Under the pieces are notes generated by a model, which ran no database searches, was not told the DNA's origin, and worked only from the letters and a program-made list of their open reading frames with translations. 64,000 nt of DNA from the NCBI GenBank assembly GCA_947066815.1, contig CAMSZT010000007.1, positions 1-64,000 of the forward strand, given 5' to 3'. This document shows positions 51,719 through 59,968 of this stretch, piece by piece. The first letter of the stretch is position 1, and every line of letters begins with the position of its first letter. The DNA comes from an uncultured Lachnotalea sp. Its GTDB lineage: Bacteria; Bacillota; Clostridia; Lachnospirales; Lachnospiraceae. A program made the position numbers and the translations under genes.

Positions 51719-52363
51719 ATGAGGCTGAGAAACGTAAAGGGAGCCAGGGAAGCCCTGGCGGAAAGCAGCTATGTGGAGGCAGCGCCGGAGGCAAACCGCG
51801 GCGCGTGGAGGGCGGTTTTCGGGAATGAGGGCCCGATCCATGTGGAGATCGGTATGGGGAAAGGGCGGTTCCTTCTGGAGATGGCGGCCCGCCACCGGGA
51901 GATCGATTATATCGGGGTGGAGATGTACGCCAGCGTGCTGGTCCGCGCCGCCGAAAAGCTGGAGGACGTGCCGGAGCTTCCCAATCTGCGTTTTTTGAAC
52001 ATTCCGGCGGAAACGCTGGAGACGGTCTTTGCGCCGGGGGAGGTGGACCGGATCTATCTGAATTTTTCCGATCCCTGGCCCAAAGCCCGCCACGCAAAAA
52101 GGAGGCTCACCTCCCCGGTGTTCTTGAAGCGGTACGAGGGCATTTTAAAGAAGGGCGGCCTGCTGGAATTCAAGACGGACAACCGGGAGTTGTTCGACTA
52201 TTCGCTGGAATCTGTGGAAGCAGCCAGCTGGAGGCTCCTTCAGTTTACGTACGACCTCCACGGCGATCCGGAGCTTGGCCGGGGGAATGTGATGACGGAG
52301 TACGAAGAGAAATTTTCCGGGCAGGGGCAGGCCATTTGCAAGCTGATCGCCGCCCGCATATGA
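51719..52363 (+). CDS. trmB: tRNA (guanine-N7)-methyltransferase
   Basis: About 214 aa SAM-dependent enzyme that methylates G46 of tRNAs. Motifs: VEIGMGKGRFLLEMA (SAM-binding), YIGVEMYASVLVRA, IYLNFSDPWPKARHAKRRL (TrmB signature), and FKTDNRELFDYSLES. The start at 51719 follows AGAGGA; an in-frame ATG at 51701 lacks an RBS. A palindrome GGGGGATATCCCCC at 51671-51684 lies upstream. Confidence 0.93.
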   Translation: MRLRNVKGAREALAESSYVEAAPEANRGAWRAVFGNEGPIHVEIGMGKGRFLLEMAARHREIDYIGVEMYASVLVRAAEKLEDVPELPNLRFLNIPAETLETVFAPGEVDRIYLNFSDPWPKARHAKRRLTSPVFLKRYEGILKKGGLLEFKTDNRELFDYSLESVEAASWRLLQFTYDLHGDPELGRGNVMTEYEEKFSGQGQAICKLIAARI

Positions 52364-52395
52364 TATAGTAAGAACACCGCAAAGGAGCCGTGCCC

Positions 52396-52542
52396 TTGAA
52401 GAGAAGGATGACCCTGCAGGAGAAGCTGTCCCGCTGTCTCTGCGACAAGCGGGACCTGGACAGAAAAGCCCTGAAGATCCGGAAATGCCTGAAGGAAGTC
52501 GAAGAGCTGCTGAACAAAGGCTGTTCACCCTGCTGTAAATAG
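52396..52542 (+). CDS. Small cysteine-rich protein (48 aa)
   Basis: TTG at 52396, nine nt after AAGGAG, opens 48 codons ending TAG at 52540: KRRMTLQEKLSRCLCDKRDL, a Lys/Leu/Glu-rich helix, and the tail NKGCSPCCK. Five cysteines (CLC and CSPCC) and a helical middle suggest a small metal- or partner-binding protein. It lies 32 nt after trmB and is probably co-transcribed; it overlaps the convergent ecfT stop. ATG at 52408 is an alternative start. Confidence 0.55.
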   Translation: MKRRMTLQEKLSRCLCDKRDLDRKALKIRKCLKEVEELLNKGCSPCCK

Positions 52543-53229
52543 AGGGAGGACAGCGAGCAGCAGGCAGAGCCCCAGAAAAGCCCGGTCATACCAACGCACG
52601 CGCACCGGCTGAAAATCGGTGCGCTTCTCCTTTCCGGAAAAGCCTTTGGACTCCATGGCGATGGAGAGCTCCTCCGACCAGCGGACGGATTTGACCAGGA
52701 GGGGGGCGAGGAGGGCCGGGGAGACGGCGAAGACCCGGATGCCTCTCGCCAGAAAGGCGGCCCTTGTCCGTTTATATTCCCGGATCATGTGGGGAACGAT
52801 CCCCCAGGCGGCCAGGAGGCCGTAGGCGAAGACCTGGGGAAGCCGGAACTGCTTTTGAAAAGAGCGGACCAGGAGGATCCGGTCTGTGGTCAGGGTAAAA
52901 AGGAAACCGATCCCCGCGTAGGCCAGGACGCGGGAGGCCTGGATCATCCCGTTCCGGAAAGATGTGGAGGCGGCCGCCATAGTGGTTTCACTGACCGGCA
53001 GGCTGTCCCCGGCCGAGAAGCGGAAACCCACAAAAAACATGCCCGCCGCAAATAAAAAGACCGGAGCTGACAGATAGACCAGAGTTTTTTGCTTTACCCG
53101 GGCAAGCAGGAGCAGGGCCGCACTGAGAACGAAGGCCGCCAGATTGAAGATGGGATCGTGATACCAGGCCAGGGCAAAGGTCAGGATCAGAAGCCCGATG
53201 AATTTACAGGCCGGGTTGACTGCACGCAT
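52525..53229 (-). CDS. ECF transporter transmembrane (T) component, CbiQ/YkoC family
   Basis: 234 aa, about five hydrophobic segments and the coupling-helix motifs of EcfT (near ARGIRV and AMESKGFSGKEKRT). It overlaps the ATPase gene by 26 nt. With the ATPase and the YkoE-like S component it forms a vitamin-uptake transporter. Last gene of the TPP-riboswitch operon. Confidence 0.88.
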   Translation of the reverse strand: MRAVNPACKFIGLLILTFALAWYHDPIFNLAAFVLSAALLLLARVKQKTLVYLSAPVFLFAAGMFFVGFRFSAGDSLPVSETTMAAASTSFRNGMIQASRVLAYAGIGFLFTLTTDRILLVRSFQKQFRLPQVFAYGLLAAWGIVPHMIREYKRTRAAFLARGIRVFAVSPALLAPLLVKSVRWSEELSIAMESKGFSGKEKRTDFQPVRVRWYDRAFLGLCLLLAVLPLFTAG

Positions 53230-54625
53230 GGAGCACACCTCCTTCCAGTTTCCAGATCACATCGGCATAGTCCTTGGCAAGCTGTGCATCATGGGTGGAG
53301 AAGATCAGGGCCGCCTGCCGCTCCCTGGCCTGCCTGCAGAGGGTGTCCATAATGGCCGTGGTACTGCGCCGGTCCTGGGCATAGGTCGGCTCGTCGCAGA
53401 CCAGTAGGCGGCATCCGCAGGCCATCAGGGCGGCCGCGCCCAGCCTTCTCTGCTGTCCCTGGCTCAGGAGATAGGGGGAGACGTCACGGTACCGCCACAG
53501 GCGGATCCCCCGGAGGATCTCCTCCGATATGCGCAGGGCATCCGGGTTTTTCTTCAGGCCGGCCAGGATCTCCTGGCGGACGGTGCCGCCGACAAACTGA
53601 TCCTGGGGGTTCTGGGTGACGAAACCCATCTGCCCGGCCAGTTTCTTTCTGGCCTTCCGGAGCTCTTTTCCGCCAAACAGCGCGGAACCGCGGTATTTAT
53701 AGAGGCCGGAGAGGGCGCCGAAGAGGCTGCTCTTTCCGCAGCCGCTCTCCCCCAGGACGGCATAGATGAGCCCCCGGCGGAAGGAGGCAGAGATATCTTC
53801 CAGGATCCTGGTTTTCCCGTGGGAGAGGGACAGGCCTTTAAGTTCCAGCACCGTCTCCCCCGCCTCAGGAGGCGGGAGGTCCGGCCGGTAGGAGCGGCCC
53901 GGCACGATGATCCCGTGGTCTTCCAGAAATTCCGGTTTGGAGATGCTTACGGTTTCCGGCAGCAGGCTGCCGTCCTCCAGGATCCGGATCTCGTCCGCCG
54001 CGGCAAGCCAGTGGTCCAGCCGGTGGTCGACGGCCAGGATCCCCGTCCCGAATTTCCGGTGGAGCTCTTTGAGCTTTTCCGCGATGGCGAGGGCGGAGCC
54101 GCTGTCGATGTTGGCGAAGGGCTCGTCCAAAAGGAGCCATCCTGGCCGCAGGGCCGTCAGACAGGCCAGCATGGCCTTCTGTTTCTCCCCGCCGGACAGA
54201 GAGAGGAGGGCTCGCTTTCTGAGGTGCCGGATCTGGCAGAATTCCAGGGCCTGGTCTATGACGGCCGGCATGGCCTCCGGCGGGGTGCCGATATTTTCCA
54301 GGCAGAAGATCAGCTCATTCTCCACGGTGTCCATACAGAACTGGAGCTCCGGGTTCTGGAACATCATCCCCACAAGGCGGCACCGGTCCCTGGGGGAGAG
54401 GGATCCCGGAGCGGCTCCCTCCACGGTGATGCGTCCGCCTTTGAGGAAGCCTGCGTGGTGGGGATAGATCCCTGCGGCCAGATACAAAAGGGAGGATTTC
54501 CCGCAGCCGGAGGCACCGGTCAGGACCGTGATCCGGCTGCTGTCAAACTCTGCCGAAAAACCGGAGAAGAGGGGCTTCCCCTTTTCGGTGTAGCCAAACT
54601 GCAGATCCTCGAACCGGATGCTCAT
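53204..54625 (-). CDS. ECF transporter ATPase, two fused ABC domains (YkoD-like)
   Basis: 473 aa holding both ATPase halves in one chain. First domain: Walker A GASGCGKSS (37-45), signature LSGGEKQKAML, Walker B WLLLDEPFANID. Second domain: Walker A GESGCGKSS, signature LLSQGQQRRLGAA (SQGQ), Walker B LLVCDEPTYAQD. This matches YkoD of the thiamine/HMP transporter YkoEDC rather than the usual EcfA1/EcfA2 pair. It overlaps the upstream gene by 4 nt. Confidence 0.92.
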   Translation of the reverse strand: MSIRFEDLQFGYTEKGKPLFSGFSAEFDSSRITVLTGASGCGKSSLLYLAAGIYPHHAGFLKGGRITVEGAAPGSLSPRDRCRLVGMMFQNPELQFCMDTVENELIFCLENIGTPPEAMPAVIDQALEFCQIRHLRKRALLSLSGGEKQKAMLACLTALRPGWLLLDEPFANIDSGSALAIAEKLKELHRKFGTGILAVDHRLDHWLAAADEIRILEDGSLLPETVSISKPEFLEDHGIIVPGRSYRPDLPPPEAGETVLELKGLSLSHGKTRILEDISASFRRGLIYAVLGESGCGKSSLFGALSGLYKYRGSALFGGKELRKARKKLAGQMGFVTQNPQDQFVGGTVRQEILAGLKKNPDALRISEEILRGIRLWRYRDVSPYLLSQGQQRRLGAAALMACGCRLLVCDEPTYAQDRRSTTAIMDTLCRQARERQAALIFSTHDAQLAKDYADVIWKLEGGVLHACSQPGL

Positions 54626-55503
54626 CGGGGGAAATACCCGTTGGTAAATTCCACGTCCATCCGTTTTTTGATCACGCCCGCCTCGATCAGGAATTCGGCC
54701 ATGCGGTTCCAGCGGTGATCCGAAATGCGGCCCCAGCGGCCCTCCTCGTCCAGAAGGATGGGGGCAAGGTGTTTCTGGCTGCGGATGAGCAGCGCATCCG
54801 AGGCATCCGCCGGCATGGATTCCCGCACCTCGAGGACAGTGCCCTCCGGATCGGCGGCCACACAGCGGTAAGCCCGGTCCAGTGCCCCCAGGAAGCGTTT
54901 CACGGCTTCTGGCCGCTCGGAAAGCACCTGGCGGGAGGCGGCCATGGCAGGGGCGCAGAAGTCGAAGACCGGGTCGATATCGCCCAGGTTAAAGTAGTTG
55001 ATCTCCTTTCCGGCCTCTAAGAGCACCTGGTTTTCCCAGTTTTCATAGACCCAGGTGGCATCGGCGACGGGCCCCAGGGTGGAGACGATATCGCCCACGT
55101 CCATATTGATGAGCCGGATCTTGTCGTAGTCCCCGCCGTCCTTTTCCACCAGCCGCCGGATGGACTTGTGGAACCACTCCGGCGTCCAGTGGGTCAGCCG
55201 CTTTCCCTCCAGATCCCTGGGCCTTTTGATCCCGGCCTCCTTTAAAGAGACGATTCCGGAATCGCATTTCTGCGTCATGACGGCGACGGCCGTCATCTGG
55301 ATCCCCCGTTCCATGCACTCCAGCATGGCGATCTCCGGCCCGCAGACAAAATCTCCCCCGTGGAGATCCATCTCTCCGTGGACCTCGCCGCAGATCTCCA
55401 CGTCAAGGCCCGCCTCCGCAAAATAACCGCGCTTTTCGGCCAGCAAAAATCCCGTGTGGTTGGTGTTGGGGAACCAGTCCAGTACAACTTTCAGTTTTTC
55501 CAT
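54622..55503 (-). CDS. NMT1/THI5-like thiamine-pyrimidine binding protein, no signal peptide
   Basis: 293 aa. The opening VVLDWFPNTNHTGFLLAEKR is the hallmark of the THI5/ThiY family, which binds formylaminopyrimidine or HMP, or in Thi5 synthesises HMP-P. Exported ThiY proteins carry a lipoprotein signal; this one begins directly with the domain, so it should stay in the cytoplasm. The CCCFC iron motif of fungal Thi5 is not present. It sits between ykoE- and ykoD-like genes under a TPP riboswitch. Intracellular pyrimidine carrier or enzyme is open. Confidence 0.82.
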   Translation of the reverse strand: MEKLKVVLDWFPNTNHTGFLLAEKRGYFAEAGLDVEICGEVHGEMDLHGGDFVCGPEIAMLECMERGIQMTAVAVMTQKCDSGIVSLKEAGIKRPRDLEGKRLTHWTPEWFHKSIRRLVEKDGGDYDKIRLINMDVGDIVSTLGPVADATWVYENWENQVLLEAGKEINYFNLGDIDPVFDFCAPAMAASRQVLSERPEAVKRFLGALDRAYRCVAADPEGTVLEVRESMPADASDALLIRSQKHLAPILLDEEGRWGRISDHRWNRMAEFLIEAGVIKKRMDVEFTNGYFPR

Positions 55504-55507
55504 GGTA

Positions 55508-56119
55508 TCAATCCTCCTCGTCATAGATTTTTCCCGTATCCGCGGCCGCGCCGACGGCATAGCTCTTTACGACGCCGGTCTTTGCCAGGGCGTCTCCGGC
55601 CAGCTTGCAGATGATCCCGGAAAAGAGCACGGCACTTAAGAAGCGGACCAGGAGCTGGGCGGCCAGCATGCCGGGAGCCAGCAGATAGTAGTTCAGGTAG
55701 TAAAGCTCGTAACAGAAGATAAAGACGGCGGACAGGATGCCGGCCAGGCTCATGGAAGCAAAATTCCACTTCCGGTAGCGGAAGGCCGCAAATACCAGCT
55801 CGGCCCCCAGGCCCTGGATCACGCCGGTGAGGACCACGGTGAGGCCGCCGGAGTTTCCCATGAGAAGCTCGACGGCGGAGGCCAGGATCTCGGCGGTCAG
55901 GGCAGCTCCCGGTTTGCGGATGATGTAGGCGGCCAGGGTGGCGGCCATAAACCATATGCCGTAGACCAGTTCGAAGCCGAAAGGGGAGAGCCCCATCGGT
56001 GTCAGGGCGACGCTGATCAGGAGGCCGCCCTCAAATACGGCCATATAAACGGCGGCGAAGACCACGCCCAAAACGGCCATCATGACCACGTCTTTCAGTT
56101 CCCAGGTGTTCTGTTTCAT
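55508..56119 (-). CDS. ykoE: ECF transporter substrate-binding membrane (S) component, YkoE-like
   Basis: 203 aa, five to six transmembrane helices (VVMMAVLGVVFAAVYMAVFE; FGFELVYGIWFMAATLAAYI) and the conserved GNSGGLTVVLTGVIQGLGAE stretch of YkoE, the thiamine/hydroxymethylpyrimidine S component. Start at 56119 is the first good RBS position (GAAAGGAAA) after the riboswitch terminator. First gene of the operon. Confidence 0.88.
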   Translation of the reverse strand: MKQNTWELKDVVMMAVLGVVFAAVYMAVFEGGLLISVALTPMGLSPFGFELVYGIWFMAATLAAYIIRKPGAALTAEILASAVELLMGNSGGLTVVLTGVIQGLGAELVFAAFRYRKWNFASMSLAGILSAVFIFCYELYYLNYYLLAPGMLAAQLLVRFLSAVLFSGIICKLAGDALAKTGVVKSYAVGAAADTGKIYDEED

Positions 56120-56391
56120 TTTGTCGGTTTCCTTTCTTTTTGGGCTTATCAGGTGATCGCGAAACTCAAAAACTTGTCGGATATTCTGGCAATATTTCCG
56201 GGAAAAGCCCTCTGCGCCGTGGAGGCAAGACCAGGGAAGACAGGAGGGTCGGATCCCGAGTGGCTTCAGCGGCTCTGGGCTTGCCGGAACGGTTGGCGCT
56301 GCAGGCTTTGGACGGACATATTGACAGAATATCCCCACAATTTAATGCTTCGCGATCGCCTGTGAGCTCATGCCCGGGGCTTTTTCGATCG

Positions 56392-56423
56392 AACGAAAAG
56401 ACCGCCGGCATGCGCCAGCGGTC
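56392..56423 (-). terminator. Riboswitch-controlled terminator upstream of ykoE
   Basis: Reverse strand GACCGCTGGC-GCAT-GCCGGCGGTC followed by TTTTCGTT, directly after the TPP aptamer. About 270 nt between it and ykoE contain no gene that I can support. Confidence 0.8.
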
Positions 56424-56449
56424 ACAATGATCAGAAATAAAATCCATAT

Positions 56450-56538
56450 CGCTCCCTACGCTGGCATTATCCAACAGGTTCAACGGGTCATAGGCATACG
56501 GCCTATTTCTCAGCCGGACTTCATCCGGCTCCCCACAA
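56450..56538 (-). promoter_or_regulatory. TPP (THI-box) riboswitch
   Basis: Reverse strand shows TGGGGAGCCGGATGAAGTCC, GGCTGAGA, GACCCGTTGAACCTGTTGGA and ATAATGCCAGCGTAGGGA: the conserved thi-box core. It precedes a terminator, so thiamine pyrophosphate should stop transcription of the ykoE-led operon. Confidence 0.95.
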
Positions 56539-56541
56539 GAT

Positions 56542-56570
56542 ACTTTAGTCGGAAAAAGGGATTTTGTCAA
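56542..56570 (-). promoter_or_regulatory. Promoter of the thiamine ECF operon
   Basis: Reverse strand TTGACA (56570-56565), 17-nt spacer and TAAAGT (56547-56542), immediately upstream of the TPP aptamer. Confidence 0.65.
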
Positions 56571-56633
56571 GAGAATAAAAAATTTCCCGAAAAATCCGCT
56601 GTAGAAAAAAATAAAAAAATTATAAAAAAACGC

Positions 56634-56662
56634 TTGCATTTATGAAAACATTGAGATATAAT
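56634..56662 (+). promoter_or_regulatory. Promoter of tRNA-Lys
   Basis: TTGCAT (56634-56639), 17-nt spacer, TATAAT (56657-56662), about 60 nt before the mature tRNA 5' end. Confidence 0.65.
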
Positions 56663-56723
56663 AATGTTCGTGCCCATGAGACAGGCTTTTGCAGAAAGCC
56701 GGGGCACAGCAAATAGAGATTAC

Positions 56724-56796
56724 GCGCTGCTAGCTCAGTTGGTAGAGCACCTGACTCTTAATCAGGGTGTCCAGGGTTCGAGCCCCTGGCGGCGCA
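56724..56796 (+). tRNA. tRNA-Lys (CTT)
   Basis: 73 nt. Acceptor stem GCGCTGC/GCGGCGC with discriminator A, D-arm containing AGCTCAGTTGGTAGAGC, anticodon stem CCTGA/TCAGG with loop CTCTTAA (anticodon CTT), T-arm CAGGG-TTCGAGC-CCCTG. The 3' CCA is not encoded. It reads AAG codons, abundant in these G+C-rich genes. Confidence 0.97.
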
Positions 56797-56912
56797 CGAA
56801 AGCACTGTCTTTGGTGGAATACCATTGGGGACGGTGTTTTTTTGTGTGCAGGGGACGGAAAGGGAAATGCCGCGGAGCAGATCCGTCCGTTTCCGTCCGA
56901 TTTCGGTCCGAC

Positions 56913-57554
56913 TCAGCATTCCCGGGCATTTTGAGGAGGCCTGTCCTGGCTTTTTTCTTTTTCGTAGGGCAGCCTTTTTTCAATACGGTACATAAGGTCC
57001 GCGAGGACGGCGCTGGACAGCGTGCCTGCGGCGCACAGAAGGGACGAAGAGGCCGTCCGGAAACCGGTAAAACACAGGTAGAGGACAGCGGCGGCCGCAT
57101 TCAGCAGCAGAACCCCCATCAGGAACAGGCAGCATCTCTGAAGCCGGAGGGAGGTGGCCCGGTAGTCATAGAGGGTCATCCGCTTCGGCGCGATGATGTA
57201 ATAGAAAAGCACCGTCAGCGTGTAGAGGAACAGAAAGATTGCCGGAAGCTGGAGCAGGGCCGTATACCGTGCAATATTGAAAGGGACGGAACGGGTGCCG
57301 CAAAACAGAAAAAGGCCGGCCGAGATCAGGAAGAGCAGGCTGTAAAGCCCCCGGAGAAGGCGTCTGGACGGAGCCGTGTCCGGGAGAAAATAATAATCTC
57401 CGGTATAGACGGAGATGGTTTTATGGCCTGCCTTTCCGTTTTCCCTCGGAATCTGATAAAAGGTGTATCCCTCCGAATACCGCTTGAAAAGCATGCTGCG
57501 GATGGTGGGCCATTTCTTTTCCGGTATTTCGTTTTTTTTCTTAAATATCCCCAT
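56913..57554 (-). CDS. Four-helix membrane protein of unknown function
   Basis: About 213 aa. The N-terminal 75 residues are cytosolic and basic (MGIFKKKNEIPEKKW); four hydrophobic segments follow (about 75-95, 105-125, 145-165, 170-190), and a charged C-terminus. Start at 57554 is favoured by AAAGGAGA; a longer frame to 57611 has no RBS. It is convergent with tRNA-Lys. No family recognised; similar small membrane proteins are common in Lachnospiraceae. Confidence 0.7.
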   Translation of the reverse strand: MGIFKKKNEIPEKKWPTIRSMLFKRYSEGYTFYQIPRENGKAGHKTISVYTGDYYFLPDTAPSRRLLRGLYSLLFLISAGLFLFCGTRSVPFNIARYTALLQLPAIFLFLYTLTVLFYYIIAPKRMTLYDYRATSLRLQRCCLFLMGVLLLNAAAAVLYLCFTGFRTASSSLLCAAGTLSSAVLADLMYRIEKRLPYEKEKSQDRPPQNAREC

Positions 57555-57728
57555 GAGAATCTCCTTTAGAAGCTTTTTTTCATTATAGCATCGGCTGCTT
57601 TTGAAAGTCAATGACCTGCCAGGCCGTTCCTGGAGGGCGTTTCTTAAGAAAGAATTCAGTTTACAAAGAGCCGGGAATGTTTTACAATCGACATAAGAAC
57701 ATATCCTATGGCAGAGAGGAATTCAAAT

Positions 57729-59951
57729 ATGGAACTGACCTTTGGCGAACAGATCAAAATCATATTGAAGAGAAAAAATATGACCATCCGCCAGCTGGCA
57801 GAGCTGGTGGAGGTTCAGACTGGGAAGCCCATGTCCAGGCAGAACCTGACACAGAAACTGAACCGGGATAATTTCCAGGAACAGGACATGAAGGAGGTTG
57901 CACAGGCACTGGGCTGTGTGGTGAAGATCTCCGTGATCGATCCGGCGGAGGCCTCCGCACAGAACGCCGTGATCCCCCAGACGGCGGAGGCGGTCCGGGA
58001 ACGGAGACCGGCGGAGGCCGGAAGGCAGGAGGCTGCCGAAAAGGGGAAGCCGGAGAAACGGCGTTCGGCCGGAAGGCTGAGGACGGGACGCCACAGCGTC
58101 CATGGTCCGGAAGCCCCGGCCCAGGAGGACGGCAGAGAGGAGACGGCCGGCCGGCTTGCCAGGGAGGAGGCGGCAGTTACCAGGCAGCCCGTTTCGGAAG
58201 GGCAGGAGGTATATCCGGCGCCGGGAAATACTGCAAGTGAGGACGATGTGGATGCCGGTGTGCTGAAGGAGATCGAGATGGCTCTTATGGAATCGATCCA
58301 GAAGGAGCTGTATCCGGAGGACCGGGAAAAACCGGGGACCGGGGAAGTGCAGGAGGAGGATGCACTGGCATGGGCCCGCCAGAAACCCCTTGTCTGGCCG
58401 ACTCTGACCGTACCGGCGATGGTGGCCGGACGGGGCGGGAGGGCGCTGCCGTCTGCGGACGGGGAGCGGCAGGACGGAGGCGGCAGCCTGTCGGAAGCGG
58501 AGGAGCTGCCGGCAGGCGGAGGGTCCGAGGAAGCGCGGGCCGGCGGGCCGGAAGCGGAGATGCCGGCGGAAGGCGGAGAGCAGGAGAAGGCGCGGGCCGG
58601 TGAGCCGGAAGGCGGGGCGCTGTCTGAGGCGGAGGCGCTGCCTTTTGAGGAAGAACTGTTTTCGGATCCTGAGGACCTGGAGGACATTTCTCTGCAGGAG
58701 GAGACGGAGGATCTCGAGGATCTTGAGTTTTTTGACCTGCAGGATTTTTATGGGGAAAAGATCTCTCAGGTATCGGCCCCGTATGTTATGAAACGGGAAA
58801 CGGCGCAGGAGGATAGCGGGCCGGGGGAAAAGGAAGCTTCTTTCAAAAAAGAAATGCCGTTCAAAAAAGAGAGATGGGGCAGAAAAGAGGGACGGATGAA
58901 GGAAATGGCGGCGCCGGAATCGGAAACAGGAGGACTTGACCGGATCCCGGAGGGCGGAGGGGATGTGTCCTTCGCGTCTGCGCCTTATGTGATCCCGAGA
59001 GAGCCGGAGCCGGCCGGCATCGAGACTATTATAAAGGAAGAAACGGCGGCAGAGCAGCCGGATAGAAGCCCGCTTTTCGGAAGCGGGGCGGAAAAAGACG
59101 TATCTCCAGCGCCGGAAGAGGGAACGCAGGAGGAGGCGGAGGAGGAGCTGGCTCCCATGCCGCGGATCCCCGGGAGCTTTTCCGGGAGCCGGGGAGATAT
59201 TTCGTCGGTGTCTGCGCCTTATGTGATCCCCAGGGAGCCGGAGGAGGCCCCGCCGTCAAAGCCGATGGGCGAGGCGGGGTACTGGCAGGAGGCGGAAGAG
59301 GAGGAGACGGCCGGCCGGCCGATGCTGCCTCCGCAGGAGTCCGCAGAGGAGCCGGAGGAAGAGGAGGAGCCCTTAAGTCCGGATCTGGAAGAAAAGATCG
59401 CCTCCTGGGACGCGGCGGTGAAACGGCGGCTTGAGAATCCCTTCTTAAGAGCATTGGAGGGGCGGGCCCGCCGGGGAGGAAAGAGAGCGGAGCCGGAGCG
59501 AAACGGCCGGCAGGCGGGAGCCGGAAGGACGGAGCCTAAGCTTAAGATCGTGCCGGAGGCTGCTGCGGGCGGGGAGCCCCGGCCGGCAGGGCGGACTGAT
59601 CCGCAGAACAGGGCAGAGGAAGCGGACGGCCTGCCGGGACGGGCGCAGGCGGAAGCTTTGGCGGAGCGGCAGGAAGACGGCAGGGAGGATGCGGATACGC
59701 AGGTACGGCCGGCAAAACGGCGGCAGGAGGAGCCCCTCGACCTGCAGGGGCCGGCGCTCGACCCGGTTACCGGAAAGGAATATGAGACCAATACGGTGAA
59801 GCATCATCCCACGCAGCCGGACATGCTCCTGGTGTACGATCAGGACGAACACAGATGGATCGTGCAGGCGGAGCGGGCATTCCTGAATTTTCAGATCAAC
59901 AAGAGGGCGCTCCTGGGAAAAGATTACGAACCGCCGGTTTATTTAGACTGA
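57729..59951 (+). CDS. Large disordered protein with N-terminal XRE-like HTH and repeated SAPYV motif
   Basis: About 740 aa. Residues 1-60 look like a Cro/XRE-type helix-turn-helix (FGEQIKIILKRKNMTIRQLA; MSRQNLTQKLNRDNF). Residues about 75-680 are Glu/Ala/Pro/Gly-rich and probably disordered. Inside are three copies of a short motif: ISQVSAPYVMKRE (58761-58799), VSFASAPYVIPREPE (58965-59009) and ISSVSAPYVIPREPE (59199-59243). The C-terminal 65 residues are ordered (DPVTGKEYETNTVKHH ... MLLVYDQDEHRWIVQAE). Start 57729 follows GAGAGGA. Function unknown. Confidence 0.75.
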   Translation: MELTFGEQIKIILKRKNMTIRQLAELVEVQTGKPMSRQNLTQKLNRDNFQEQDMKEVAQALGCVVKISVIDPAEASAQNAVIPQTAEAVRERRPAEAGRQEAAEKGKPEKRRSAGRLRTGRHSVHGPEAPAQEDGREETAGRLAREEAAVTRQPVSEGQEVYPAPGNTASEDDVDAGVLKEIEMALMESIQKELYPEDREKPGTGEVQEEDALAWARQKPLVWPTLTVPAMVAGRGGRALPSADGERQDGGGSLSEAEELPAGGGSEEARAGGPEAEMPAEGGEQEKARAGEPEGGALSEAEALPFEEELFSDPEDLEDISLQEETEDLEDLEFFDLQDFYGEKISQVSAPYVMKRETAQEDSGPGEKEASFKKEMPFKKERWGRKEGRMKEMAAPESETGGLDRIPEGGGDVSFASAPYVIPREPEPAGIETIIKEETAAEQPDRSPLFGSGAEKDVSPAPEEGTQEEAEEELAPMPRIPGSFSGSRGDISSVSAPYVIPREPEEAPPSKPMGEAGYWQEAEEEETAGRPMLPPQESAEEPEEEEEPLSPDLEEKIASWDAAVKRRLENPFLRALEGRARRGGKRAEPERNGRQAGAGRTEPKLKIVPEAAAGGEPRPAGRTDPQNRAEEADGLPGRAQAEALAERQEDGREDADTQVRPAKRRQEEPLDLQGPALDPVTGKEYETNTVKHHPTQPDMLLVYDQDEHRWIVQAERAFLNFQINKRALLGKDYEPPVYLD

Positions 59952-59968
59952 GAAATGAGGGGAACGAC

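Noticed and set aside
56664..57569. 301-codon + strand frame covering tRNA-Lys and the region opposite the membrane protein
   Set aside because: It runs through a complete tRNA gene and mirrors a supported reverse gene.
57611..57871. 86-codon frame overlapping the start of the disordered HTH protein
   Set aside because: Ends inside the HTH coding region in another frame; no RBS.
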